DNA from: Bacteroidota bacterium
Lineage (GTDB): Bacteria; Bacteroidota; Bacteroidia; UKL13-3
Direction of reading: 5' to 3'
DNA length: 64,000 nucleotides
Assembly (NCBI GenBank): GCA_030680835.1
Contig: JAUXUD010000022.1
Location: forward strand, 62,001 to 126,000
Position 1 is the stretch's first letter; the number at the start of each line of letters is the position of its first letter. Of this stretch, positions 1 through 10,789 are shown piece after piece. A program made the translations under genes and the position numbers. The notes below the pieces were generated by a model, which ran no database searches, had not been told where the DNA came from, and was given only the letters and a program-made list of their open reading frames with translations.

Positions 1-3000
1 AACAGGTTGGGTTCAGCCCGTTGGTATTATTTGCACTGCCCCCAATAAACGACCAGCTATAGGTATAACCGGGATTTGCGGGTGCACCCCCAAAGGTATA
101 TACATTGGCGCAATTTGGTGTTGCCGTAATGGTTCCGATAACAGGTGTTGTTGAAACAATTATTGTTTGATAAGAAACAACGGTACCATTAACGGTTAAT
201 ACTACTGTGAATGTGCTGTCTTTTATATACGTATGCGTTGGATTTTGGCTGGTTGATGTGGTTCCATCACCAAAATCCCATAACCAGGAAGTAGCCATGG
301 ATGATGAATCTTTAAATACCACATCACGGTTTGAACAGGTGTTTTCAATATATCCGAATTTTGAAATGACCACCGGAACAACGGTAACCGTTTTGCTGTA
401 GGTATCAGAACATCCTGCAATGGTTAACAATGTAAGTGTAACGGTATAGGTTCCGCCCAATTGATAGGTTTTGCCAAATATAGAATTATGGGTTGAATCT
501 ACGGTGCCATCACCAAATGTCCAGTAATATTTATTGATCCATCCTGCATTTAAATGTTTAGAGGCATTGATAAAATTAAAACTGTTACCTGTTATAATCT
601 GAGTAGGATTGTTAACATTAAAATTTGAAGAAGGTCCGGATACGGTATCGGAAATATAAACCGGTTTAATTACGGATGTTGAACACACCGCATTGGTAGC
701 AGTAAGTGTTACAAAAAATGTTCCGGTATCTCCATATCCCCGAACAGGATTTACCGATGCAGAACTTGTACCGTCTCCAAAATTCCAAAGATATGTAATG
801 CCCGTACCTCCGGTAGTTGTATTGATAAACTGAATTTGATTCTTACAAACACCTGCTCCCTGCGAAGAAGTAAAACCTGCAACGGGACCTCCGGTTCCGG
901 AACCCACTGTAACCGTACTTGCTGTTGCTACCACACATCCGCTGCTTGATGTTACTGCTAAAAATGCACTGTCCATACCTCCGGTTCCGCCATAATTAAA
1001 AATGGGATTGGCAAAGGTACTTGTTGGTTTCACAGGCAATGATCCAAAGCTCCACAAATAGGTCATAGGACCGTTATCGCTCGAAACAGAAGTATTGGTA
1101 AAATTAACAACCTGATTGCAGGTAGTTGGTGTTGAATTGAAAGAAGCAACGGGTACTGAAATATAAAAACTATTTGTTGCCGTATCAAAACAAATTCCAT
1201 TATTTACAGCCAGGTTTATTTTATGCAATCCCGCACTTAATCCTGAAAGCGTAATAGGTGTAAATGCAATCGATGTATATGCTCCTCCATCGATATTATA
1301 CGTATAAGAACTTAAACCCGTTGTACTGGTATTGTTTATGATTCTTGATGTTGAACACAGGTTGCCCGATGGTGCAGTAATTGTGAAACCTGCATCTACT
1401 CCGGTAATTGCAACGGAAGGAGTAAAATTATAAGGACTTGCACTTACCGCACATCTGCCGAACGAATTCATATTCAGATTAACCGTTACAGGTGCTGAAA
1501 CACTATACCTTCTTGTGGGTAGCTGAATACTTGTATCGCTACCGGTTCCTGCATTGTTAAAATTCCAGGCATACTGGTAACCATAACCAGCCGGAGCACC
1601 ACTAAAAGTATATGTAAATGCACAATCTGAAGTTTGCGAAATACTGCCTAATAATGGTGTGGTAGCAACCGTAATTGTTTTTGTTGATGCAGTGGTTCCG
1701 TTAATTGTTAATGTAACAATATAGGTACTGTCTTTTAGATATACATGTGTTGGGTTTTGAGCCGTTGAAGTAGAATCATCTCCAAAATTCCAGAGCCAGG
1801 ATGTTGCGAGCATGGATGAATCTTTGAATACAACACTTCTGTTTAAACATGAATTTTCGGTGTATCCGAATTTTGAATTTACCACTGCAACCACATTAAT
1901 GGTTTGCTGGTAAAAATCGGCGCAACCGGCAGTTGACAATGCGGATAATGTAACTACATAGGTTCCCGGAAGTGCATACACTTTGTTATAGGGCGAATTA
2001 TGGGTAGAATCTATTGGGGAGCCATCTCCAAACGACCAGTAAAATTTATTGATCCAGCCTGCATTTAAATGTTTGGATGTGTTGCTAAAATTGAAACTTT
2101 GATTCGGGAAAGTCTGCGATGGATTATTTATAGTAAATGTTGCGGATGGACCAAACATCGTGTCGGCTATATGAACCTGTAAACTTGCCATGTTTGAACA
2201 GGTGCTGCTAATGGCAGTGAGCGTTACATTAAATATGCCCGTATCGCCATAGCCTCTTTTGGGATTCGCAAGTGTAGAATTTGAACCATCTCCAAAGTCC
2301 CAGTAATAGGTAAGCCCCGGAGAACCGGTAGATGTATTAATAAACTGAATTTGATTGTTGCAAACACCTGAAACAAAACTTGCTGTGAAGCCTGCAACAG
2401 GACCTCCTGTACCGGAACCCACGGTAACACTGTTTGAAGTAGTTGAAGTACACCCGCTCGAAGATCTTACTGTTAAAAAAGCAATATCTGTACGTGCAGG
2501 AAGTTGGTAATCACAAAACGGATTTGTTGATGTTGAAGTGCCTTTAAGTGGTGAACCAAAAATCCATGAATAGGTCATTGGACCAAAATCTGAAGATGTG
2601 GATGTATTGGTAAAATTAACCACCTGATTGCAGGTTGTGGGTGCGGATGTAAAAGAAGCTGTGGGTGCAGAAATATAAAAGCCGGTTGTGGCTGTATCGA
2701 AACAGCTTCCGCCACCTGCTGCCAGTCGTACTGTATGATAACCCGGAGTGAGAGAAGTTATGGTTTGAGGAGTTGAAATGGGAATAAAAGCACCTCCATC
2801 CAAGCTCCGGGTATACGACGATAATCCCAGATTGCTTGTGTTGTTAATAATCCTGCTTGTGGAGCAGGAATCATTTAATGGAACTACGATTAAAACTCCT
2901 GCTGTTGCCCCTGCCGAAATAAGATTGGGGGTAAAAATATATTGCGGTGCAGCTATCTGGCAACGACCGGCTGATGTAACCGCTAAATCAACCCGGGTAC

Positions 3001-6000
3001 TGCCTGCAACTGTATACGACCGGGTTGGATTTAATAAGGTACTGTCGCTGCCTGAACCCGATTCAAATGTCCATCGGTAGGCATAGCCATAACCTGTAGG
3101 AGCTCCGCTGAATGTATATACATTTTTGCAATCGACAATAGATGTAATGTTGCCAACTACCGGTGCGGTTGCAACAACAACGGTCTTTATTGATGTAAGT
3201 GTGCCATTTATTGTCAATGAAACGGTGTAAGTACTGTCTTTTAAATACAAATGACTTGGGTTTTGTGTGGTTATTGTTGCGCCATCACCAAAATCCCAAA
3301 GCCAGGATGTAGCCAGCGTTGATGAGTCGGTAAACACCACGGTTCTGTTTAAGCAACTGTTTTCTGTATATCCAAATTTTGAAGATACTACCTGATTTAC
3401 ATTTATCGTTTGTTGGTAATAATCCGTACAACCTGCTGTTGACAAAGCCGACAGGCTAACCGTATAAGTTCCCGGAATCAGATATGTTTTATTATAAATA
3501 GAATTGTTTGTTGAATCAACGGTGCCATCTCCAAACGACCAGTAAAACTTATTAATCCAGCCTGCATTTAAATGCTTTGAACTGTTGGTAAAATTAAAAC
3601 TGTTATTTGTAATAAACTGGGTAGGGTTATTAATTGTAAAACTTGCTGAAGGTCCGAATACACTATCAGCAATATAAATCTGAGCACTTGCATAACTCTG
3701 GCATGTACCGCTTGTTGCAATCAGGGTGATGTTAAATAGTCCGGTATCCCCAAAACCTCTTTGCGGGTTTGCCAATGTTGATGTAGTACCATCTCCAAAA
3801 TTCCACAGATAGGTAAGCCCGGGCGTACCGGTTGAAGTGTTTGTAAACTGAACCCGGTTTTCGCAAACCCCACTTACAAAATTGTACGTAAATCCTGCAT
3901 AAGGTCCGCTTGTGCCTGAACCCACAATCAGTCCGCTTGAAGATACTACCGAAACACATCCACTGCTTGAGGTTACTGTTAATATTGCTGTATCCGGACC
4001 TCCTGTTCCACCATAATTGAACCTCGGATTTTTTAAGGTTGAAGTTCCTTTGGCAGGGGATCCAAATACCCATAAATAATTAATTGTGCCATTGTCGGTT
4101 GAAGTGGATGTATTGTTAAAAGTTACTTCCTGGTTACAGATAGAAGGACTTGCAGTGAAGGATGCAGTGGGTGCTGAAATATAAAAATTGCTTGTTGATG
4201 TATCGTAACAAATTCCATTGTTTACAGCAAGTCTTATTGTGTGCAAGCCTGCACTGAAACCCGGAATGGTGAGGGGTGTAAACGTAATGTTTGAAAAGCC
4301 TGCCCCATCAATACTGCAGGTATATGAACTTAAACCCGGTGTGCTGGTATTGCTAATTATTCTTGAGGTTGAACACAAATTTCCGGATGGTGCTGTAATG
4401 GTAAAGCTGGCATGAACTCCTGCAGTTACAATGCTTGGTGTAAAAGTGTACTGCGTTGCATTCACCGGACATTTACCAAATGAAGTAACCAATAAATTTA
4501 CACGGGTTGAAATGCTGCTGGAATATACCCGGGTAGGATTCAACAAAGTAGTATCGCTCCCTGTTCCATGTTCGAATGTCCAGTTATATGCATAGCTGTA
4601 TCCGGCCGGAGCCCCGCTAAAAGTATAATTGAATGAACAATCTGCTGTTTGAGAAATGCTTCCAACAGGTGGATTGCTGGATACTGTAATTACCTTGGAT
4701 GATGCTGCTGTTCCGTTAACAGTAAGTGTAACCGTATAAACGCTATCCCTTAAATATACATGGGTTGGATTGGCACCGGTTGATGTTGTTAAATCTCCAA
4801 AATCCCAGAGATACGTTGTGGCCAGTATTGAAGAGTCTTTAAAAATAACCGTTCTGTCGGCACAAGTGTTTTCAGTATATCCAAATTTTGAAGTCAATAC
4901 CGGATTTATGACAACTGTTTTTTGATAAATATCCACGCAACCTGAAATGCTTACTGCCGATAAAGTAACCACGTAGGTTCCCGGCAGCGTATAGTTTTTA
5001 TTATAGTAAGAATTGTGTGTGGAGTCTATGGTACCATCGCCAAATGACCAGTAAAATTTATAAATCCAACCCGCATTGAGATGTTTGGAAACATTGATGA
5101 AATTAAAACTGTTATTGGTATATAATTGTATCGGATTGCTAACCGTAAAAGTTGCAGACGGACCTGCCAATGTATCGGCCACACGAATATAAGAACTGAA
5201 GGTGCTTGAACAACCACTGTTGGTTGCCGTTAGCGATACATAAAACATTCCTGTATCCCCATATCCCCTTCTTGGATTGGTTAAAGTAGAGCTGGAGCCG
5301 TCGCCAAAATCCCAGTAATACGTTGTGCCCGGTAAACCTGTGGTTGTATTGGCAAACTGAACCTGGTTATCACAAATTCCGTTAATAATATTTGAAGTAA
5401 AACCTGCCACGGGTCCGCTTGTGCCTGAACCCACAATGAGCCCGTTGGAAAAAGCACGCGATACACATCCGCTTGATGAAGTTGCTGTTAAGGTTGCCGT
5501 ATCGGGTCCGCCCGAACCCCCGTAATTGAATCGTGGATTCATGGATGTTGAAGTTCCTTTAACCGGAGAACCAAAAGTCCATATATAGCTGATGCTTCCG
5601 TTATCGCTGGTAGTTGAGGTATTGGTAAAGCTAACTTCCTGGTTGCAGGTAGTTGGAGTAGCGGTGAATGATGGGCTTGGTGTTGAAATATAAAAACTGC
5701 TTGTGGCCGTATCAAAACAAACGCCATTATTTGTAGCAAGCTTCACCTGATGTAAACCCGGGATTAAACTGCTAAGGGTTTGAGGAATGGTAATAGTTGA
5801 AAAGGTTCCACCATCTATACTAAATGTATAGGATGGCAAACCTGCATTACTGGTATTGGTTATTATCCTACTGTTTGAACACAAATCGCCCAGAGGTGCA
5901 GTAACTGATACACCTGCAGTAACTCCTGCTGAAATGAGATTGGGTGTAAAACTGTACTGAGTTGCATTAACCGGGCATCTGCCTCCCGAGGTAATTCGTA

Positions 6001-9000
6001 AATCTACTTTGGTAATGCCTCCGTTTGTATAAGATCTTGTAGGATTTATTAATGTTGTATCACTGCCTGTGCCCGTTTCAAAAGTCCATAAGTATGCATA
6101 TCCATAACCTGCAGGAGCTCCGCTAAAAGTATATACATTATTGCAATCCGGAATTGCGTTGATGCTTCCTGCCGCCGGTGATGTTGCAACAATAATGGTT
6201 TGATTGGATGCCAGATTGCCATTTATAGTTAATGTTACGGTATAGGTACTGTCTCTGCCATACAGATGGCTTGGGTTTAGTAATGTTGAAGTAGATCCAT
6301 CGCCAAAATTCCACAGATAGGATGTAGCCAATATGGATTGATTGTTGAACACAACGTTGCGGTCAAGACAAGAATTATTTGTATAGGTGAACAATGAAAC
6401 GGGAACTGCGTTAACGGTAATATTCTGATAATAATAATCGGCACATCCTGCTGCCGTTTGAATACCCAGGCTCACTGTATAAGTACCCGGACTGGCATAC
6501 GTTTTTCCGTAAATTGAATTACGGGTGGAGTCTACCGTTCCATCTCCAAATGTCCAATACGTTTTGTTGACCCAACCTGCATTTAAATGCTTTGATATAT
6601 TGATAAAATTAAAACTGTTGCCGTTTATTATCTGAACCGGATTGTTGATGGTAAAATTTGCAGAGGGGCCAAATGCCGCAGAGGCTATATGTACCGTTGC
6701 ATTCTTTATATTGGAGCAAACCCCGTCAGTTACGGTTAAACTAACGGCAAATATTCCGGTATCTCCATAACCTCTTATTGGATTACTTTGTATGGATGAA
6801 GTTCCATCCCCAAAATTCCATAAGTAAGAAAGTCCGGTGCCTGTTGATAAATTTGTAAACTGAATTTTATTATTGCAAATACCGCTCATTGCAGGAGCAT
6901 AACTAAAGTTGGCAACGGGACCTCCGCTACCATGTCCCACATATACAGGCTTGGTTAAGCTGGCTATACAACCGCTGCTTGATGTAGCAAATAAAGTAGC
7001 ACTGTTTGTGCCACCGCTCATATAATTTACTGATGGATGGGTGGCTGTTGAAGAATCAAAAACAACAGAACCGAAATACCATTGATAGCTAATGAAACCA
7101 TTATCCGTTGATGCAGATGTATTGGTAAAATTTACAATCTGATCGCAGCTGTTTGAATCTGATTTAAATCCGGCAGTTGGTAATGAAATATAAAAATTAA
7201 CACTTGCCGTATCAAAACAAATTCCGTTATGTGTCGCCAATTTTACGGTGTGCAATCCGGGTGCCAATGCGTTTAATGTTTGTGGTGTTGAAATAACAGT
7301 AAAAGCAGATCCATCAACACTAACTGTATAAGAGGAAAGTCCCGCATTACTTGTATTGGTAATGATTCTGCTTGTTGAACACAAATCATTAAAGGGTGCC
7401 GTAATAGTAACTCCTGCTGTAACACCAGATGATGCCAGGTTCGGTGTAAAAACATACTGTACCGCATTCACCGGGCATCTGCCGCCTGATGTAACCACCA
7501 GATCCACTTTGGTTGAACCGCCAGTACTATACAAGCGCGTTGGGTTCAATAAGGTTGTATCACTGCCCGTTCCCCCTTCAAAAGTCCAGCCATAAGCATA
7601 TCCATAACCGGTGGGGGCACCGCTGAAAGTATATAAATTATTGCAATTGGAAACCGAACTGATACTCCCAACAACAGGTGAAGTTGCAACCGTAATGGTT
7701 TGACTTGATAAATAGCTTCCGTTGATGGTTAATGTAACCAGGTATGTACTATCAGTGGCGTATAAATGGGAAGGATTCGCAAGCGTTGAAGTACTGCCAT
7801 CGCCAAAGCTCCACAAATATGAACTGGCTGCTGTTGATAAATCTGTAAAGGTAACGGTTCGGTTTGAACAGCTGTTATTGGTATAGCTAAAATTTGATGC
7901 GGGTACACTGTTAACGGTGACCGATTGTGTATAGATATCCGTGCATCCAATGCCCGATACTGCTGTTAAAGAAACATTATACGTTCCTGCCGATGCGTAT
8001 GATTTTCCAAAAACAAAAGTATTGGTTGAATCAATGGTTCCATCTCCAAAATTCCAATAATATTTATTGATATAACCTCCACCTAAATGTGAGGATGTAT
8101 TGCTGAAATCAAAGCTGTTACCTGTAATAATCTGAACCGGATTATTGATGGTAAATTTAGCCGATGGACCAAATGCAGTGGGTGCAATAAAAACCTGTGA
8201 AGCAACCGAACTTGAGCAGGCTCCGTTCACTGCGGTTAAAGTCACGGTAAATAAACCGCTTCCGCCATAACCTCTTGCCGGGTTTGTTTGAGCAGAAGAA
8301 GAACCGTCTCCGAAATTCCATGTATAAGTATTGCCTGCAGAAGGAGTAGTATTATTGGTAAATTGAATTTTGTTTTGACAGGTTCCACCCATCAGTGCGG
8401 AGCTATATGCTGCAGTGGGTCCGTTGCCAATTCCTACTATAACGGCCTGAACCAATATAATTGAACAACCACTGCTTGATATGGCAGTTAAAGATGCTGT
8501 GCTGGGTGTTGGACTTATAAAATTATACGTCGGGTTAATTGCTGTTGAAGAATCCTGAACAGGAGAACCAAAATACCATTGGTATGAAATAGGTCCATTA
8601 TCTGTTGAAGTGGTGCCATTTGAAAAAACAACCACCTGATTGCAGGTATTTGGTGTAGCGTTAAAAGCAACAACTGGCATCGAAATATAAAAGCTGGTTC
8701 TTGCCGTATCAAAACAGGTTCCGTTATTTGTAGCCAGTGCAATGTTATGAATACCGTTTGATAAAGAGCTAAGTGTTTGAGGAGATGTAATCGTAAGAAA
8801 TGATCCGCCGTCAAGACTATATGTAGATGAAGGTCCACCACCGGTGCTCTGGTTTGTAATAATCCTTGAAGTGGCGCATAAATCACCACCCGGTGCGGTA
8901 ATTGAAAAGGCAGCGCTGACTCCTGCGGTAGAAAGAGCCGGAGTAAAAATATATGGACTAGCACTTACCTGACATCTGCCTCCGGAAGTTACATTTAAAT

Positions 9001-9420
9001 TAACACTTGTTGAACCGCTAACCGTATAGGAACGGGTTGGGTTTTGCAGGGTAGTATCGCTTCCCGTTCCACCCGCAAATATCCATGCGTATGCATAACC
9101 ATATCCGGATGGAGCCCCGCTGAAAGTATACAGGTTACTGCAATTTGAACTGGCCGTAATACTTCCAACCACAGGCGAAGTAGCCACGATAACCGTTTTC
9201 GTAGAAACAATATTTCCATTGATGGTAAGTGTAACCAGGTATGAACTGTCTTTGCTGTATAAATGGGTTGGATTCTGTAGGGTTGAAGTATCACCATCGC
9301 CAAAATTCCAGAGATAAATGGTTGCTAAAATGGACTGGTCGGTGAACACAACATTGCGGTTTAAGCAACTGTTATTTGTGTAAGTGAAAATAGATGTCGG
9401 GGTTCCGATTACAGTTCCAT
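1..9420 (-). repeat. Six-plus tandem ~1.5-kb blocks coding for PKD modules
   Basis: Equivalent bases of the block recur at 284, 1796, 3302, 4811, 6317, 7817 and 9314. The periods are therefore 1512, 1506, 1509, 1506, 1500 and 1497 bp (504 to 499 codons). Each block has the same internal order of six modules: FGYTENSC-type PKD, YTFSGAPAGYGYAY-type, CSTSRIITNTS-type, TCNQ..FTNTS-type, C.N.IQFTN...WNFGDG, and FTINNP.Q...HLNAGW.NK.YW.FGDGT. Copies are diverged at the DNA level rather than identical, so the duplication is not recent. The array continues beyond position 1. Confidence 0.9.
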
Positions 9421-10789
9421 TTACTGCCAGATTTTGTGAGCTGGCTCCTGTTGAAGAGATGATGATATTGCCCGGATAAATTCCACCCATCGTTGAAGCA
9501 CTGAGTCTGATAAAAATTATTTTTGCCACCTCACCACTTACAGGTGAAATGTTTAAACTTCCCGAGTAGGTTCCTGCCAATGTTAATGAAACTTCATACC
9601 CTGCAGGTGCAGTAACAATCACATTATTTGTTAAATTTCTTCCGCTTACCGAAAAATTCTGTGCTGCAGATGCGGTTCCCTGTGGGGTTGAAAAAGCATC
9701 CAATACCAGGGTTGAAATTTTACGAACCCTGTTGTTGCTGGCGTCACCAATGTATATATTTCCGGCAAGATCTTTTGACAAACTATAAGGATTTCCAAAT
9801 TGTACATCTATGCCCATTCCATCTCCCAAACCCCAGGAACCACTGCCTGCAATTGTACTCACCAATCCCAGCGGAGAAATCTTGCGAATCCGTTGATTAT
9901 TTTTATCAGCTACATAAACATTCTGAAGCTCATCAGCAAATACACCGGAAGGGCTGTTAAACATTGCCGTTGTACCGGAGCCATCCAGATAAGCCGCTGA
10001 TCCGCTGCCTGCCAGTGTGGTAACCACACCTGCCGGATTTATCTTACGGATTCTGTGATTATTTAAATCCGCCACATATACATTTCCCAATGCATCCGCT
10101 GCAACGCCTGTTGGCAGGTTAAACTGAGCCAATACTCCTGTTGCATCATTATAGCCTGCAGTACCGTTACCTGCCAGGGTGCTTACCACACCCCCCGGAG
10201 TAATTTTTCGGATCACATGATTGTATTGATCCGCAACATAGATATTACCAAGCAAGTCGGCTGCAACGCCGGTAGGCGCATTAAACCGGGCAGTATTGCC
10301 GGCGCCGTCAACATACCCATTGATGCCATCTCCGGCTAAAGTACTCACGATACCTGCCGGAGTAATTTTACGAATCATGCTGTTAAACTGATCAGCCACA
10401 TAAACATTTCCGGCCAAATCAGCCACTACCCCGGTTGGCGACCTGAACAGGGCAACGGTTCCAGCTCCATTTGCAAATCCAAAAACACCCGTACCGGCAA
10501 ATGTTGTAACCACGCCCCCTGAACTGATTTTGCGAATCACATTATTGTTGTAATCTGCAACAAAAACATTTCCAAAAGTATCGGCTGCAATGCCTGTGTT
10601 TAAATCAAACTGGGCGTTGATTCCTGTTGCATTAAAAAATCCAGCAGTGCTACCGGCATAGGTTGTTACACGCGTGGGATCGATAGTAATTACAGGACTT
10701 TGAGCCAATGCAACGAAAGAAAATTGTGTGAGCAAACAGTAAAAAACAAAATGTTTTCTACGTTTAATTTTTTGTAAAATTAATTTCAT
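1..10789 (-). CDS. Giant secreted NHL-propeller and PKD-repeat surface protein (C-terminus beyond window)
   Basis: The frame opens with ATG at 10787-10789 and I could follow it without a stop to the window edge, about 3,596 codons. Residues 1-28 are a signal peptide (basic start, hydrophobic core, ending ALAQ). About residues 30-355 hold six NHL-type repeats of ~54 residues with the pattern P-[TS]-G-V-x-A-D-x-x-G-N-[VI]-Y-V-A-D then IRKI, enough for one six-bladed propeller. About residues 360-460 form a Bacteroidota Ig-like domain (VSG...APAGYEVS...). From about residue 460 onward there are only PKD-type modules (WNFGDG, WSFGDGT, NPTHLY, YTFSGAPAGYGY) in ~500-residue tandem blocks. Such proteins are typically large adhesins exported by T9SS; the sorting domain would be in the missing C-terminus, so that part is inference. 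Copy-to-copy spacings are all multiples of three, which argues against frameshifts. Confidence 0.9.
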   Translation of the reverse strand, partial: MKLILQKIKRRKHFVFYCLLTQFSFVALAQSPVITIDPTRVTTYAGSTAGFFNATGINAQFDLNTGIAADTFGNVFVADYNNNVIRKISSGGVVTTFAGTGVFGFANGAGTVALFRSPTGVVADLAGNVYVADQFNSMIRKITPAGIVSTLAGDGINGYVDGAGNTARFNAPTGVAADLLGNIYVADQYNHVIRKITPGGVVSTLAGNGTAGYNDATGVLAQFNLPTGVAADALGNVYVADLNNHRIRKINPAGVVTTLAGSGSAAYLDGSGTTAMFNSPSGVFADELQNVYVADKNNQRIRKISPLGLVSTIAGSGSWGLGDGMGIDVQFGNPYSLSKDLAGNIYIGDASNNRVRKISTLVLDAFSTPQGTASAAQNFSVSGRNLTNNVIVTAPAGYEVSLTLAGTYSGSLNISPVSGEVAKIIFIRLSASTMGGIYPGNIIISSTGASSQNLAVNGTVIGTPTSIFTYTNNSCLNRNVVFTDQSILATIYLWNFGDGDTSTLQNPTHLYSKDSSYLVTLTINGNIVSTKTVIVATSPVVGSITASSNCSNLYTFSGAPSGYGYAYAWIFAGGTGSDTTLQNPTRSYTVSGSTSVNLNVTSGGRCQVSASPYIFTPALSTAGVSAAFSITAPGGDLCATSRIITNQSTGGGPSSTYSLDGGSFLTITSPQTLSSLSNGIHNIALATNNGTCFDTARTSFYISMPVVAFNATPNTCNQVVVFSNGTTSTDNGPISYQWYFGSPVQDSSTAINPTYNFISPTPSTASLTAISSSGCSIILVQAVIVGIGNGPTAAYSSALMGGTCQNKIQFTNNTTPSAGNTYTWNFGDGSSSAQTNPARGYGGSGLFTVTLTAVNGACSSSVASQVFIAPTAFGPSAKFTINNPVQIITGNSFDFSNTSSHLGGGYINKYYWNFGDGTIDSTNTFVFGKSYASAGTYNVSLTAVSGIGCTDIYTQSVTVNSVPASNFSYTNNSCSNRTVTFTDLSTAASSYLWSFGDGSTSTLANPSHLYATDSTYLVTLTINGSYLSSQTITVATSPVVGSISSVSNCNNLYTFSGAPTGYGYAYGWTFEGGTGSDTTLLNPTRLYSTGGSTKVDLVVTSGGRCPVNAVQYVFTPNLASSGVTAGVTITAPFNDLCSTSRIITNTSNAGLSSYTVSVDGSAFTVISTPQTLNALAPGLHTVKLATHNGICFDTASVNFYISLPTAGFKSDSNSCDQIVNFTNTSASTDNGFISYQWYFGSVVFDSSTATHPSVNYMSGGTNSATLFATSSSGCIASLTKPVYVGHGSGGPVANFSYAPAMSGICNNKIQFTNLSTGTGLSYLWNFGDGTSSIQSNPIRGYGDTGIFAVSLTVTDGVCSNIKNATVHIASAAFGPSANFTINNPVQIINGNSFNFINISKHLNAGWVNKTYWTFGDGTVDSTRNSIYGKTYASPGTYTVSLGIQTAAGCADYYYQNITVNAVPVSLFTYTNNSCLDRNVVFNNQSILATSYLWNFGDGSTSTLLNPSHLYGRDSTYTVTLTINGNLASNQTIIVATSPAAGSINAIPDCNNVYTFSGAPAGYGYAYLWTFETGTGSDTTLINPTRSYTNGGITKVDLRITSGGRCPVNATQYSFTPNLISAGVTAGVSVTAPLGDLCSNSRIITNTSNAGLPSYTFSIDGGTFSTITIPQTLSSLIPGLHQVKLATNNGVCFDTATSSFYISTPSPSFTATPTTCNQEVSFTNTSTTSDNGSISYIWTFGSPVKGTSTSMNPRFNYGGSGGPDTATLTATSSSGCVSRAFSNGLIVGSGTSGPVAGFTSNIINGICDNQVQFANTTTGLPGTTYYWDFGDGSSSTLTNPRRGYGDTGMFYVSLTATNSGCSSTFSSYIRVADTLAGPSATFTVSNPIQLYTNNSFNFINVSKHLNAGWIYKFYWSFGDGTIDSTHNSYYNKNYTLPGTYVVTLSAVSISGCVDIYQKTVVINPVLTSKFGYTENTCADRTVIFKDSSILATTYLWDFGDLTTSTGANPTHVYLRDSVYTVTLTVNGTAASSKVITVSSNPPVGSISQTADCSFNYTFSGAPAGYSYAYNWTFEHGTGSDTTLLNPTRVYSSSISTRVNLLVTSFGKCPVNATQYTFTPSIVTAGVHASFTITAPSGNLCSTSRIISNTSTPGLSSYTCSIDGAGFSNITFTPLTIPGFSAGLHTIRLAVNNGICYDTSTSNFYISAPTASFTASPSICNQEVTFNNTSTSTDNGTINYLWVFGSPAKGTSTLKNPRFNYGGTGGPDTAILTVTSSSGCVSVVSSSGLIVGSGTSGPYAGFTYNFVSGVCENRVQFTNTSTGTPGLTYLWNFGDGTTSTLANPQRGFGDTGLFNITLIATSGTCQSYASAQIYIADSVFGPSASFTINNPTQFITNNSFNFTNSSKHLNAGWINKFYWSFGDGTVDSTNNSIYNKTYLIPGTYTVSLSALSTAGCTDYYQQTINVNQVVSSKFGYTENSCLNRTVVFTDSSTLATSWLWDFGDGATITTQNPSHLYLKDSTYTVSLTINGTLTSIKTVVVATAPVVGNITSIVDCKNVYTFSGAPTGYGYAYRWTFESGSGSDSTLLNPTRSYTVAGSTRVDLAVTSAGRCQIAAPQYIFTPNLISAGATAGVLIVVPLNDSCSTSRIINNTSNLGLSSYTRSLDGGAFIPISTPQTITSLTPGYHTVRLAAGGGSCFDTATTGFYISAPTASFTSAPTTCNQVVNFTNTSTSSDFGPMTYSWIFGSPLKGTSTSTNPFCDYQLPARTDIAFLTVRSSSGCTSTTSNSVTVGSGTGGPVAGFTASFVSGVCNNQIQFINTSTGSPGLTYYWDFGDGSNSTLANPKRGYGDTGIFNVTLTAISSTCSNMASLQVHIADTMFGPSATFTINNPSQTFPNQSFNFSNTSKHLNAGWINKFYWSFGDGSPIDSTHNSPYNKVYALPGTYVVTLSALSTAGCADFYQQTINVVAVVNSKFGYTENSCLNRSVVFKDSSMLATSWLWNFGDDSTSTAQNPTHVYLKDSTYIVTLTINGTTASTKTITVATTPLLGSISQTSDCAFTYTFSGAPAGYGYQYAWNFNNAGTGSDTSIQLPTRRYSVSAPVTVNLNMNSFGRCAVSASPYNFTPSVAITGVDAGFTITAPSGNLCSTSRIINNTSTTGLSSYTYNIDGGAYTSIAFTPITLSGLSAGLHKINLAVNNGICFDTATNSFYISVPVASFNSTPTTCNQVVNFTNTSVSSDNGPMTYLWSFGSLPVKPTSTFANPIFNYGGTGGMDSAFLAVTSSSGCVVATASTVTVGSGTGGPVAGFTSSQGAGVCKNQIQFINTTTGGTGITYLWNFGDGTSSASVNPVRGYGDTGTFFVTLTATNAVCSTSVIKPVYISDTVSGPSSNFNVNNPTQIITGNSFNFINASKHLNAGWINKYYWTFGDGTVDSTHNSIFGKTYQLGGTYTVTLTLLTIAGCSDTYSKTVTVVPVVISKFGYIENTCSNRDVVFKDSSSMATSWLWDFGDGTTSTSQNPTHTYIKDSTFTVVLTVNGTVVSYQTIIVSTTPVIGTITATPNCANVYTFGGAPANPGYTYSWSFIGGSANNTNGLNPTC

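Noticed and set aside
2778-3080. Several plus-strand ORFs of 60-110 residues within 1-10 kb
   Set aside because: They recur at homologous places in the repeat blocks and are shadows of the giant minus-strand frame.
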